A program made the translations under genes and the position numbers. 58,371 nucleotides of DNA from contig NZ_JAATEO010000033.1 of assembly GCF_012034245.1 (NCBI RefSeq), positions 1 to 58,371 of the forward strand, written 5' to 3'. Every line of letters starts with the position of its first letter. Within the stretch, counting starts at the first letter, position 1. The DNA comes from Micromonospora thermarum. Lineage in GTDB: Bacteria > Actinomycetota > Actinomycetes > Mycobacteriales > Micromonosporaceae. The notes below the pieces were generated by a model, which ran no database searches, was not told the origin of the DNA, and saw only the letters and a list, made by a program, of their open reading frames with translations. Positions 49,913 to 58,261 of the stretch are shown in pieces.

Positions 49913-51063
49913 GTGTTCATCTTCCGGTGAGGTTCGAGCAGCTGAGCCAGATCCGCGATGTGCAGGATGCCGACGACATCTTCGCCTGAGGTCACCACGT
50001 ACTGCGCGCCCGGGTGGTGCTGGACGGTCTCCATCACCTGGTCCCCGTCGAGACCGACCGGCATGACCGGCAGGTCGGCCAGCGACCGGGACACCGCGTC
50101 GACGGCCAGCCAGGGGCGGCGTTCGACCGGGACGGCCCCCGCGGCGGCCGGGTCGACCAGGGCGAGCGGGCGGCCGGCGGAGTCGGTGACGAGCAGCGCG
50201 GCGCCCGGGTCGGTGCCGGCGTCGCGGCGGCGCTGCGCCTCGGCGAGGGGCGTGCCGGTGGGGACGCTGAGGACGGGCCGGGCCAGCCGGGACAGGTCGA
50301 TGAGCGGGAACCGGCGGCTGACCCGGGCCACCCGGATGGACTGCCCGGCGCCCCGCCACAGGGTGAGCGCGACCAGCAGCATCAACGGCAGGGCCAGCGG
50401 CGCCAGGTGGCGGGTGAGGGTGAGCAGGGTGACCAGCGCGGCGGTGCCGACGGCGACGGCCCGCCCCACCCAGCCGGCCACCTCGGTGCCCCGGTGCCGG
50501 TCCCGGGTGACCGCCCAGACGGCGGCCCGCAGCGCCCGGCCGCCGTCGAGCGGCAGCCCCGGCAGGAGGTTGAACACCGCGACGATGACGTTGCTGACGG
50601 CGAGCTGGAAGGCGAGCTGGTTGACCAGGGTGCGGTCGGGCAGGGCCAGGGTGGCGGCGACGGCCGCCGCGCCGAGCACGGCGGAGACGGCCGGCCCCGC
50701 CAGGGACACCAGCACGTCGACCCGGGGCGACGGGGCGTCGCGTTCCATCTCGGTGTAGCCGCCGAGCAGTTCCAGGGTGATCCCGCGTACGCCGATGCCG
50801 TACCGGCGGGCGGTGAGGGCGTGGCCGAGCTCGTGCAGCAGCACCGAGCCGAGCAGGGAGACGACGAAGCCGAGCCCGATGAGGTAGCCGCCGACCTGCG
50901 ACAGGCCCAGTTGGTGGCGGGCGAACTCGGCGTACAGCACGGTGACGATCAACGCGAGCAGCACCATCGACGCGTTGAGGTGCAGCGGCACCCCGAACAC
51001 GCGGCCGACGGTCAGGCCGGGACGCCCGTGCGGCCGGCGGGGCGGACGCGTCTTCTGCTCCAC
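49909..51063 (-). CDS. Site-2 protease with C-terminal CBS domains (Rip3-like)
   Basis: 384 residues. Zinc motif HELGH at residues 77-81 in a membrane helix and the second ligand motif NLLPGLPLDGGRALR. The C-terminal cytosolic half holds two CBS-like modules (LVTDSAGRPLALVDPAAAGA, HPGAQYVVTSGEDVVGILHI), which may bind nucleotides. It cleaves a membrane-bound regulator within the bilayer; substrate unknown. GTG 51063 has TAGCAT at 51071-51076, 7 nt upstream. Coupled to trmI. Confidence 0.92.
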   Translation of the reverse strand: MEQKTRPPRRPHGRPGLTVGRVFGVPLHLNASMVLLALIVTVLYAEFARHQLGLSQVGGYLIGLGFVVSLLGSVLLHELGHALTARRYGIGVRGITLELLGGYTEMERDAPSPRVDVLVSLAGPAVSAVLGAAAVAATLALPDRTLVNQLAFQLAVSNVIVAVFNLLPGLPLDGGRALRAAVWAVTRDRHRGTEVAGWVGRAVAVGTAALVTLLTLTRHLAPLALPLMLLVALTLWRGAGQSIRVARVSRRFPLIDLSRLARPVLSVPTGTPLAEAQRRRDAGTDPGAALLVTDSAGRPLALVDPAAAGAVPVERRPWLAVDAVSRSLADLPVMPVGLDGDQVMETVQHHPGAQYVVTSGEDVVGILHIADLAQLLEPHRKMNT

Positions 51064-51131
51064 CGGCCCGATGCTACGCGGCGCGGATCATGCGCCGGTG
51101 CGGCGACGGCCGGGGTGTCGGACCGGTGCCC

Positions 51132-51137
51132 TACCCT
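51132..51137 (+). promoter_or_regulatory. -10 box TACCCT, leaderless start of the RecB-like nuclease
   Basis: TACCCT ends 8 nt before ATG 51146. It is back to back with the site-2 protease -10 at 51071-51076. Confidence 0.55.
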
Positions 51138-51145
51138 TTCCGGAC

Positions 51146-52060
51146 ATGACGGCGGATCCGGTGACGACGCAGCAGCCCCCGCTCCCGGCGGAGGTGCCGG
51201 CCACCGTGCGGGCCTCGCTGTCCCCGTCCCGCGCGGCGGATTTCAAGACCTGCCCGCTGCTCTACCGGTTCCGCAGCATCGACCGGCTGCCCGAGCGGCC
51301 CAGCGTGGAGCAGGCGCGGGGCACGCTGGTCCACGCGGTGCTGGAGCGGCTGTTCGACCTGCCGGCGGCCGGGCGCACCCCGGCCGCCGCCGGTGACCTC
51401 GTGGCCCCGCAGTGGGAGCGGCTGGTCGCCGAGCAGCCGGAGCTGGCCGGTCTGTTCGCCGACGGCGACGAGGCCGCCCGGTCGGGGTTCCTCCGCTCGG
51501 CGGCGGCGCTGCTGGAGGGCTACTTCGCCGTGGAGGATCCGCGCCGGCTGGAGCCGGCCGAGCGGGAGAGCCTGATCTCGGCAGTGGTCGACGAGGAGCT
51601 GCTCATCCGGGGCTACCTGGACCGCCTCGACGTGGCGCCGGACGGCGCGCTGCGGGTGGTCGACTACAAGACCGGCGGCGCGCCGCGCGAGGCGTTCGAG
51701 GCACGGGCGCTGTTCCAGTTGAAGTTCTACGCCCTGGTGCTGTGGCGCACCCGTGGGGTGGTGCCGCGGGTGCTGCGCCTGCTCTACCTGCGCGACGGCG
51801 AGGTCTGCGACTACGCGCCGGACGCCGACGAGCTGGTGCGCTTCGAGCGCACGGTGGTGGCGCTGTGGCGGGCGATCGAGGCGGCCACCGCCGCGCAGGA
51901 CTTCCGCCCCCGGCCGAGCCGGCTCTGCGACTGGTGCAGCCACCAGGCGCTGTGCCCGAGCTTCGGGGGCACGCCGCCGCCGTTCCCGGTCGCCCCGGCC
52001 GCCGCCGACCCGCTGCGCGACGCCCGGTCCCGTCCGGCGCCGCCCGGCGCCGACGAGTGA
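51146..52060 (+). CDS. RecB-family PD-(D/E)XK nuclease with four-cysteine Fe-S site
   Basis: 304 residues. The nuclease core is readable: GTLVHAVLERLFDL (His), GYLDRLDVAPDGALRVVDYK (Asp and the D-Y-K metal motif) and LFQLKFYALVLWRT (motif QxxxY-like). One Cys in FKTCPLLYRF and three in CDWCSHQALC form the Fe-S clasp seen in AddB and Cas4. Role: probable DNA repair exonuclease. In mycobacteria a gene of this type also lies beyond trmI. It overlaps the next gene by 4 nt (GTGA). Confidence 0.92.
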   Translation: MTADPVTTQQPPLPAEVPATVRASLSPSRAADFKTCPLLYRFRSIDRLPERPSVEQARGTLVHAVLERLFDLPAAGRTPAAAGDLVAPQWERLVAEQPELAGLFADGDEAARSGFLRSAAALLEGYFAVEDPRRLEPAERESLISAVVDEELLIRGYLDRLDVAPDGALRVVDYKTGGAPREAFEARALFQLKFYALVLWRTRGVVPRVLRLLYLRDGEVCDYAPDADELVRFERTVVALWRAIEAATAAQDFRPRPSRLCDWCSHQALCPSFGGTPPPFPVAPAAADPLRDARSRPAPPGADE

Positions 52061-52779
52061 CCGCCTCCGGTGCCGGCGGCACCGATCCGCGGCAGGCCGG
52101 GCTGGCCCCGGTCCGGCGGCCGGTGCGCATCCTGATCGTCGACGACCAGCCGCTGCTGCGCACCGGCTTCCGGATGGTGCTCGGCGCCGAGAAGGACTTC
52201 GACGTCGTGGCCGAGGCCGGCGACGGCGTGGAGGCGGTCGAGCTGGCCCGCCGGCTGCTGCCCGACGTGGTGCTCATGGACGTGCGGATGCCGCGGCTGG
52301 ACGGGGTGTCCGCGACCCGGGCCATCGTCGAATCCCGGCTGCCGGTGCGGGTGCTGATCCTCACCACGTTCGACCTGGACGAGTACGTGGTGGGCGCGCT
52401 GCGCGCGGGGGCGCGCGGCTTCCTGGCCAAGGACGTGCCGGCGGAGGACCTGGTGGCGGCGATCCGCACGGTCGCCGCCGGCGACGCGGTGGTGGCGCCG
52501 CGGATCCTCAACCGGCTGCTGGACCGCTTCGCGGAGCTGCTGCCCGACCCGGCGGCGGCCCCGCCGCGGGTGCTCAGCGCGCTCACCGAGCGGGAGCGGG
52601 AGGTGCTGGTGCAGGTCGCCCGGGGGTTGTCCAACGCCGAGATCGCCCGGGCGCTGTCGGTGAGTGAGACCACGATCAAGACGCACGTCGGTCACGTGCT
52701 GACCAAGCTCGGTCTGCGCGACCGGGTGCAGGCCGTCGTGCTCGCGTACGAGTCGCGTCTGGTGCGGCCGGGACGGTGA
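52057..52779 (+). CDS. NarL/LuxR-type response regulator, orphan in this window
   Basis: 240 residues. Receiver with ILIVDDQPLL, phosphoacceptor Asp75 in VVLMDVRMPRLDG and Lys in GFLAKDVPAEDLVAAIRTV. The LuxR helix-turn-helix is LTEREREVLVQVARGLSNAE. The GTG 52057 start is coupled to the RecB-like nuclease stop. No histidine kinase is adjacent; the next 900 bp are gene remains. The first 22 residues are disordered. Confidence 0.92.
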   Translation: MTASGAGGTDPRQAGLAPVRRPVRILIVDDQPLLRTGFRMVLGAEKDFDVVAEAGDGVEAVELARRLLPDVVLMDVRMPRLDGVSATRAIVESRLPVRVLILTTFDLDEYVVGALRAGARGFLAKDVPAEDLVAAIRTVAAGDAVVAPRILNRLLDRFAELLPDPAAAPPRVLSALTEREREVLVQVARGLSNAEIARALSVSETTIKTHVGHVLTKLGLRDRVQAVVLAYESRLVRPGR

Positions 52780-52807
52780 ACCCCGCGTGCGGAGTCACCC
52801 GTGACGA

Positions 52808-53062
52808 TCAGCGCGGTGACGTCCCCGCGCTCGTCTGCCGACCTGCTCCCACCTCCTGGGGCGCCACGCTCCCGATGGCGTCGATCCGGCCCCACCGCCC
52901 CGGAATGTCGAGCAGTTCGATCCGGCCGAACCGTTCGGGCAGTGCCGGCGCCACGACGAGATCCTCTCCGTACGGCTCGAGGCCCAGCAGCGTGCGCAGC
53001 AGCAGCAGGGGCGTTCCGGTGGCCAGCGCCTGCGGGCTGTCACGGTTCGGGTTCTCGAACGG
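52808..53062 (-). pseudogene. C-terminal fragment of a glycogen-debranching/amylo-alpha-1,6-glucosidase-like protein
   Basis: The minus-strand frame reads SPQALATGTPLLLLRTLLGL, EPYGEDLVVAPALPERFGR, IELLDIPGRWGRIDAIGS and then a stop at 52808. This is the end of the GH13-associated debranching-like family, with nothing of the catalytic domain upstream. It is paralogous to the plus-strand fragment beside it. Confidence 0.75.
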
Positions 53063-53068
53063 ACTGCG

Positions 53069-53681
53069 GGAGCGGCACTCCACTGGATCGACGAGTACGG
53101 CGACATCATGCGGCGACGGCCGACAGGTCGACGCCCTCTCCTCCAACATCGGCCACCTGCTGTGGAGCGGGATCGTCGACGAATCCCGAGCCGGGAAGAT
53201 CGCCGAACACCTGCTCGGCCCCCGCCTCTTCTCCGGCTGGGGCGTCCGCACCCTCGCCGAGGGAGAAGGACGATACAACCCGATCGGCTACCACGTCGGC
53301 ACCGTCTGGCCGTTCGACAACGCCTTCATCGCCTGGGGACTGCGGCGCTACGGCTTCACCGAGGAGGCCGGCCGGATCGCCGAGGGAATCGTCGACGCCG
53401 CCGAGTATTTCGGCGGGAGGCTGCCGGAGGCGTTCGGCGGCTACGACCGCGAGTTGACCAGATATCCGGTGCTGTACCCCACGGCCTGCAGTCCGCAGGC
53501 CTGGTCGACGGGTACTCCCCTGTTGTTGCTGCGGATCATGCTCGGTATGGAGCCACGGGGCGAGCACCTGGTGGCCCGGCCGGCCGTGCCCCCGAGCATG
53601 GGGCGGATCGAACTGCTCGGCATTCCCGGACGGTGGGGCAGGGCGGGCGCCCTCGGACGCGCTCGCCTCGACCGCCGTTGA
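53069..53681 (+). pseudogene. Truncated amylo-alpha-1,6-glucosidase-like gene with internal deletion
   Basis: A short piece AALHWIDEYGDIM (53069-53107) of the catalytic (alpha/alpha)6 barrel is followed, in another frame, by GRQVDALSSNIGHLLWSGIV, FSGWGVRTLAEGEGRYNPIG, YHVGTVWPFDNAFIAWGLRR and the C-terminal CSPQAWSTGTPLLLLRIMLG to 53681. More than 100 residues between the two pieces and the whole N-terminus are missing. Remnant of a horizontally exchanged or deleted carbohydrate gene. Confidence 0.8.
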
Positions 53682-54063
53682 CCACCTGCCAGCCGCCGGC
53701 AGGGCCGGCGCGTTCCGAGTGGTGGTGAGCCGCGACACGGCCAGCACGCCGTGCGTACCCGAGGAGCCGCCGTCGGGGCGACGGCGGCGTTGCGGTCGGC
53801 ACCTACCGTGACCACCGACGGCGTGGCGAGGTTGACCCTCACGCGGCGTCACTGTTCAGGATCGGTCTGGTGGCCGGGAAAACGGCTCGACCGGTCGCCG
53901 GCTCAGGGGCAACCCTGAGTGGCGGTCGGGGGCACCCGCAGCCCGAAATCCGCCACGGCTCCACCCGGAGTCGGACGGACCTGTGGCCGACAGCGCCGAA
54001 GATTGGTTCTACGCGCCGGACCAGCGGGGGGCGGTGCGATTCGGACGACGAGAGGAAGATGAC
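53682..54063 (+). other. Intergenic/relic region before the ABC transporter
   Basis: About 380 bp without a convincing protein. A minus-strand stretch (RVNLATPSVVTVGADRNAAV near 53780-53840) has a coding look but no recognisable family and could be another relic. The promoter of the ABC operon should lie here; no clear boxes were seen. Confidence 0.4.
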
Positions 54064-54831
54064 GTGACCGCGACGGTAGGCCGTCAGGCGCAGGCCGCGG
54101 CCCGCGCGAGCGACGTGTGGAAGGTGTACGGCAGCGGCGAGGCGCAGGTGATCGCGCTCCGGGGGGTCAGCTGCGAGTTCGAGCGGGGCCGGTTCACCGC
54201 GATCATGGGCCCGTCCGGCTCCGGCAAGTCGACGCTGATGCACTGCCTGGCGGGGCTGGACTCGGTGACCCGGGGCACGGTGTCGATCGGCGACACCACG
54301 GTCACCGGGCTGGGCGACGCGGGGCTGACCAGGCTGCGCCGCGACAAGGTCGGATTCATCTTCCAGCAGTTCAACCTGCTGCCGACGCTGACCGCGAAGG
54401 AGAACATCCTGCTGCCGCTGTCGATCGCCGGCCGCAAGCCGGACCCGGCCTGGTACGACACCGTGATCGACACGGTGGGCCTGCGGGACCGGCTGGGGCA
54501 CCGGCCGGCACAGCTGTCCGGCGGGCAGCAGCAGCGGGTGGCGTGCGCGCGGGCGCTGGTCGCCCGACCCGAGGTGATCTTCGCGGACGAGCCGACCGGC
54601 AACCTCGACTCCCGCGCCGGCGCGGAGGTGCTGGGCTTCCTGCGCCGCTCGGTCCGCGAGTACGGGCAGACCATCGTCATGGTCACCCACGACCCGACCG
54701 CCGCCGCGTACGCCGACCGGGTGGTCTTCCTCGCCGACGGGCAGATCGTGTCCGAGCTGGTCGAGCCCACCGCGGAGACGGTGCTGGACACGATGAAGAA
54801 GCTGGACACCCCGGCCGAGGTGGTCAACTGA
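54064..54831 (+). CDS. ABC transporter ATP-binding protein (MacB/LolD-like)
   Basis: 255 residues. Walker A GPSGSGKS, Q-loop FIFQQFNLLP, signature QLSGGQQQRVACARALV, Walker B VIFADEPTGNLDS and H-loop VMVTHDP. The HxxxLP... layout and EPTGNLDS are typical of MacB-type ATPases paired with FtsX permeases. The GTG 54064 start is preceded by GAGAGGAAG; an upstream ATG at 53983 is less likely. Its stop overlaps the permease start by one base (TGATG). Confidence 0.94.
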   Translation: MTATVGRQAQAAARASDVWKVYGSGEAQVIALRGVSCEFERGRFTAIMGPSGSGKSTLMHCLAGLDSVTRGTVSIGDTTVTGLGDAGLTRLRRDKVGFIFQQFNLLPTLTAKENILLPLSIAGRKPDPAWYDTVIDTVGLRDRLGHRPAQLSGGQQQRVACARALVARPEVIFADEPTGNLDSRAGAEVLGFLRRSVREYGQTIVMVTHDPTAAAYADRVVFLADGQIVSELVEPTAETVLDTMKKLDTPAEVVN

Positions 54832-57380
54832 TGTTCCGGGCGACCCTCAAGAGCCTGCTGGCGCGCAAGCTCCGGCTGATCCTGTCCGGGTTGGCGGTGG
54901 TGCTCGGCGTCATGTTCGTCTCGGGCGCGTTCGTGCTCACCGACACCCTCGGCCGGTCCTTCGACGCGGTCTTCGCCGACGCGTACGAGGGGGTGGACGT
55001 CAACGTCGCCGCAAAGCCGAAGGTGGAGCTGAGCGAGTTCGAGGGCGAGCAGGTGGCGGCGCCGGTGCCGGCCTCGGCGGTGGAGCGCGTCCGGGGGGTG
55101 CCCGGCGTGGACGAGGCCACCGGGATCGTGGCCTCCGACGGCGCGCGGCTGATCGGCAGCAACGGCAAGGTCGTCGCCTCGTTCGGGCCGCCCCAGCTCG
55201 GCGAGAACTGGGTGGGCGAGAGCGACCTGGTCCAGCTGCGCGAAGGCCGGGAGCCGCGTGCGGACAACGAGATCGTCGTCAACGCCGCCCTGGCCAAGGC
55301 CGCCCGGGTGTCCGTCGGCGACCGGGTCGGTGTGCTGACGCTCCAGCCGAAGCAGGAGTTCACCCTGGTCGGGATCTTCGGCTACAGCGGAGGCCGCGAC
55401 TCCATCGGCGGCGTCAACGAGGTCATGTTCACGACGCCGGTGTCGCAGCAGCTGATGCTCGGCGCGCCGGACGTGTTCACCAACATCACGATCACCGCCG
55501 CCGACGGCGTGTCGGCCGAGAAGCTGCGCGACGACGTCGCGGCCGCTCTCGGCACCGGCTACGAGGTGAAGACCGGTGAGCAGCTCTCCGCCGACGCGTC
55601 GGCGGGCCTGAAGGAGGGCCTGTCCTTCTTCAACCGAATCCTGCTCGGCTTCGCCGCGGTGGCGCTGCTGGTCGGCACGTTCCTGATCCTCAACACCTTC
55701 TCGATCATCGTGGCGCAGCGCACCCGCGAGCTGGCGCTGATGCGCGCCATCGGCGCCGGCCGCCGGCAGATCATCGGCTCGGTGGTCCTGGAGGCGGTGG
55801 CGGTCGGCCTGATCGCCTCGGTGCTCGGCCTGGCCGCCGGCATCGGCGTCGGCGCGCTGCTGGCGTACCTGTTCGGCAACCTCGCTGGCGGACTCACCCT
55901 CGCCGGGATCGGCGTACCGGCCGCCGCCGTGATCGGCGCGTTCGGGGTCGGCCTGGTCATCACGGTGGTGGCGGCGCTGCTGCCCGCCCTGCGGGCGTCG
56001 CGGATCCCGCCGATCGCCGCGATGCAGGACGTGGCGACACCGGACCGGCCGCTCACCAAGGTCACCGTGGCCGGCTCGGCCGTCACCGCGATCGGCGCCG
56101 CCCTGCTGTTCCTCGGTCTCGGTGGGCACGCCGGCGACAACACGCTCGCCACCATCCTCGGCGGTGTGCTGTTCGCCTTCATCGGGGTGACGCTGCTGAC
56201 CCCGCTGATCAGCCGGCCGGTGGTGAGCCTGCTCGGCGCGCTGTTCTCCTGGTCGGTACCCGGCAAGCTCGGCCGGCTGAACTCGGGGCGCAACCCGCGC
56301 CGGACCGCGATCACGGCCGCCGCGCTGATGGTCGGCATCGCCCTGGTCACCGGGGTCACGGTGATCCTGGACTCGGCGAAGGGCAGCATCGGCAAGCTGG
56401 CCCAGGACACCATCAACGCCGAGCTGGTGATCGCCGGGGCGCAGAGCGGCCCCCGGCCACCGAGCTTCGATCCCTCCGTCCTGGAGAAGATCAAGGCGAT
56501 CCCCGGGGTGACACTCGTCGACGGCACGTACGGCGACATGGCCCAGGTCGGCAGCGAGCGCACCTGGGTGGGCGCGAGCAGCGACGTGGCGGCGCTGGGC
56601 CCGATCTTCGAGGCCAAGGCCACCGCCGGCGACATCAGCCGGCTCGGGCCGGACCAGATGCTGGTCAGCTCGGACGTCGCGAAGTCCCGCAACCTCACCG
56701 TCGGGTCCACCGTGCCGGTCCAGCTGGCCCGGGGCGAACCGAAGACGTACACGGTCAGCGGCATCTACGAGAGCGCCGAGTTCCTCGACCCGGTGACGCT
56801 GCCGGTCGAGGCGACACGGGAGTTCACCGTCCCGCAGCCGATCATGGGCTTCATCCAGCTCTCCCCCGGCACCGCGAGCACCGACGTGCTCCCGCAGGTG
56901 GAGGCGCTACTGGCGGACAGCCCGGAGGTGTCGGTGGCCGACCGGGACGCGTTCATCGAGCAGCAGACCGGCCAGCTCGACGGGCTGCTCACGATGATCC
57001 AGATCCTGCTGGCGCTGGCCATCGTGATCGCGGTGCTGGGCATCGTCAACACGCTCGCGCTGTCGGTGCTGGAGCGCACCCGCGAGCTGGGCCTGCTCCG
57101 GGCGATCGGCCTGCGCCGGGCCCAGACCATGCGGATGATCACCGTGGAGGCGGTGGTGATCTCGGTGTTCGGCGCGCTGCTCGGCATCGCCGTCGGCATC
57201 GGCCTGGGCGCCGCCGTGGTGGAGGCGCTGCGGGACGAGGGGATCACCGACCTCGTGCTGCCCTGGGCCGACATGGGCGTGATGCTCGCCCTCGGTGCCG
57301 TCGTCGGGGTGGTCGCCGCCGTCCTGCCGGCGATCCGCGCCGCCCGCATCGACGTCCTGGGCGCCATCGCCCACGACTGA
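54831..57380 (+). CDS. FtsX-like ABC permease, two FtsX domains
   Basis: 849 residues with two MacB-type periplasmic domains and two FtsX domains (about residues 265-385 and 725-840). Typical FtsX sequence TFSIIVAQRTRELALMRAIG occurs in the first and ALSVLERTRELGLLRAIGLR in the second. The first membrane helix is LILSGLAVVLGVMFVSGAFV. The DevC/SalY-type duplicated permease probably exports lipids, peptides or antibiotics or transmits mechanical force; cargo unknown. Ends 8 bp before a strong terminator. Confidence 0.94.
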   Translation: MFRATLKSLLARKLRLILSGLAVVLGVMFVSGAFVLTDTLGRSFDAVFADAYEGVDVNVAAKPKVELSEFEGEQVAAPVPASAVERVRGVPGVDEATGIVASDGARLIGSNGKVVASFGPPQLGENWVGESDLVQLREGREPRADNEIVVNAALAKAARVSVGDRVGVLTLQPKQEFTLVGIFGYSGGRDSIGGVNEVMFTTPVSQQLMLGAPDVFTNITITAADGVSAEKLRDDVAAALGTGYEVKTGEQLSADASAGLKEGLSFFNRILLGFAAVALLVGTFLILNTFSIIVAQRTRELALMRAIGAGRRQIIGSVVLEAVAVGLIASVLGLAAGIGVGALLAYLFGNLAGGLTLAGIGVPAAAVIGAFGVGLVITVVAALLPALRASRIPPIAAMQDVATPDRPLTKVTVAGSAVTAIGAALLFLGLGGHAGDNTLATILGGVLFAFIGVTLLTPLISRPVVSLLGALFSWSVPGKLGRLNSGRNPRRTAITAAALMVGIALVTGVTVILDSAKGSIGKLAQDTINAELVIAGAQSGPRPPSFDPSVLEKIKAIPGVTLVDGTYGDMAQVGSERTWVGASSDVAALGPIFEAKATAGDISRLGPDQMLVSSDVAKSRNLTVGSTVPVQLARGEPKTYTVSGIYESAEFLDPVTLPVEATREFTVPQPIMGFIQLSPGTASTDVLPQVEALLADSPEVSVADRDAFIEQQTGQLDGLLTMIQILLALAIVIAVLGIVNTLALSVLERTRELGLLRAIGLRRAQTMRMITVEAVVISVFGALLGIAVGIGLGAAVVEALRDEGITDLVLPWADMGVMLALGAVVGVVAAVLPAIRAARIDVLGAIAHD

Positions 57381-57387
57381 GTCACCA

Positions 57388-57429
57388 CGGAAAGGGGCCC
57401 CTGCTCGGTGGAGCAGGGGCCCCTTTCCG
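57388..57429. terminator. Bidirectional terminator hairpin with 19-bp stem
   Basis: CGGAAAGGGGCCCCTGCTC (57388-57406) and its exact complement (57411-57429) with loop GGTG, then TTTC. Each arm itself contains the palindrome GGGGCCCC. It lies between the convergent FtsX permease and HAD genes. Similar GGGGCCCC units occur at 4742-4755 and 4768-4786. Confidence 0.85.
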
Positions 57430-57482
57430 TTTCGCGGTTTCTCCCCCGCCCGCGGCGGCCCGGCGCGGGGCGGGCAGCGGCG

Positions 57483-58169
57483 TCAGGCCGGTGGTTCGCC
57501 GAGCAGCGCCGCGAGCAGTTCCAGGTCCGCGGCCGTCAGGCTCTCCAGCTGGTGTACGCCGTCGCGCGGCTCCAGCGGCACCTCCGCCGGCACCGCGAGC
57601 ACCGCCGCCCCGGCGGCGAGGGCACTGGCAACCCCGGTCGGCGAATCCTCGATCGCCACACACCGTTCGATCGGCACGTCGAGCAGCCGGGCCGCCGTCA
57701 GGTAGGGCTCCGGATGCGGCTTGGCGGCGTCCACCTCGTCACCGCAGACCACGGCGTCGAAGCTGTCCCGCCCGAGGGTGTCGAGCGCGACCTCGACGAG
57801 CGCCCGGCCGCTGGAGGTGACCAGGGCGGTCGGGATGCCCGCCGCGCGGACGGCGCCCACCAGCGCCAGCGCGCCGGGCCGCCAACTCAGCCCGGTGCGG
57901 AACAGCTCCAGGATCCGCGCGTTGATCCACGCGGCGCTCGCCTCCGGGTCGCGCTCCGGCTGGCCCAGGTCATCGTGCAGGACCTTCATCGACGCGGCCA
58001 TGCTGGTACCGACCATCGCCCGGCGGGCCGGCGCGGACAGGATCCCGCCGTACTCGGCCGCCAGTTCCTGCAGCGCGACGTCCCACAGCTTCTCGCTGTC
58101 GACCAGCGTCCCGTCCATGTCGAAGAGCACGGCGGCGGGGTGGTGGCTGCTCAGCGGGGGCCTCCTCAC
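57483..58169 (-). CDS. HAD-family phosphatase (beta-phosphoglucomutase-like)
   Basis: 228 residues if started at GTG 58169. Motif I AVLFDMDGTLVDSEKLWD, the cap domain, motif II ALVTSSGRALVEV, motif III Lys in VDAAKPHPEPYLTAARLL and motif IV IEDSPTGVASALAAGA. This fits HAD phosphatases such as sugar-phosphate phosphatases. The start is unclear: a strong AGGAGG lies 6 nt before CTG 58157 (Leu-Ser-Ser-His), which may be the real initiator, whereas GTG 58169 lacks a good site. Confidence 0.9.
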   Translation of the reverse strand: MRRPPLSSHHPAAVLFDMDGTLVDSEKLWDVALQELAAEYGGILSAPARRAMVGTSMAASMKVLHDDLGQPERDPEASAAWINARILELFRTGLSWRPGALALVGAVRAAGIPTALVTSSGRALVEVALDTLGRDSFDAVVCGDEVDAAKPHPEPYLTAARLLDVPIERCVAIEDSPTGVASALAAGAAVLAVPAEVPLEPRDGVHQLESLTAADLELLAALLGEPPA

Positions 58170-58261
58170 GGGTGGGCGTACCCGCCGATCCTTCCAGCCC
58201 TCACCCGGCCGGCGCCGAGGGTCCACGGCTCCAGTGACGTACGCCGCTGATGGCAGGGGGC

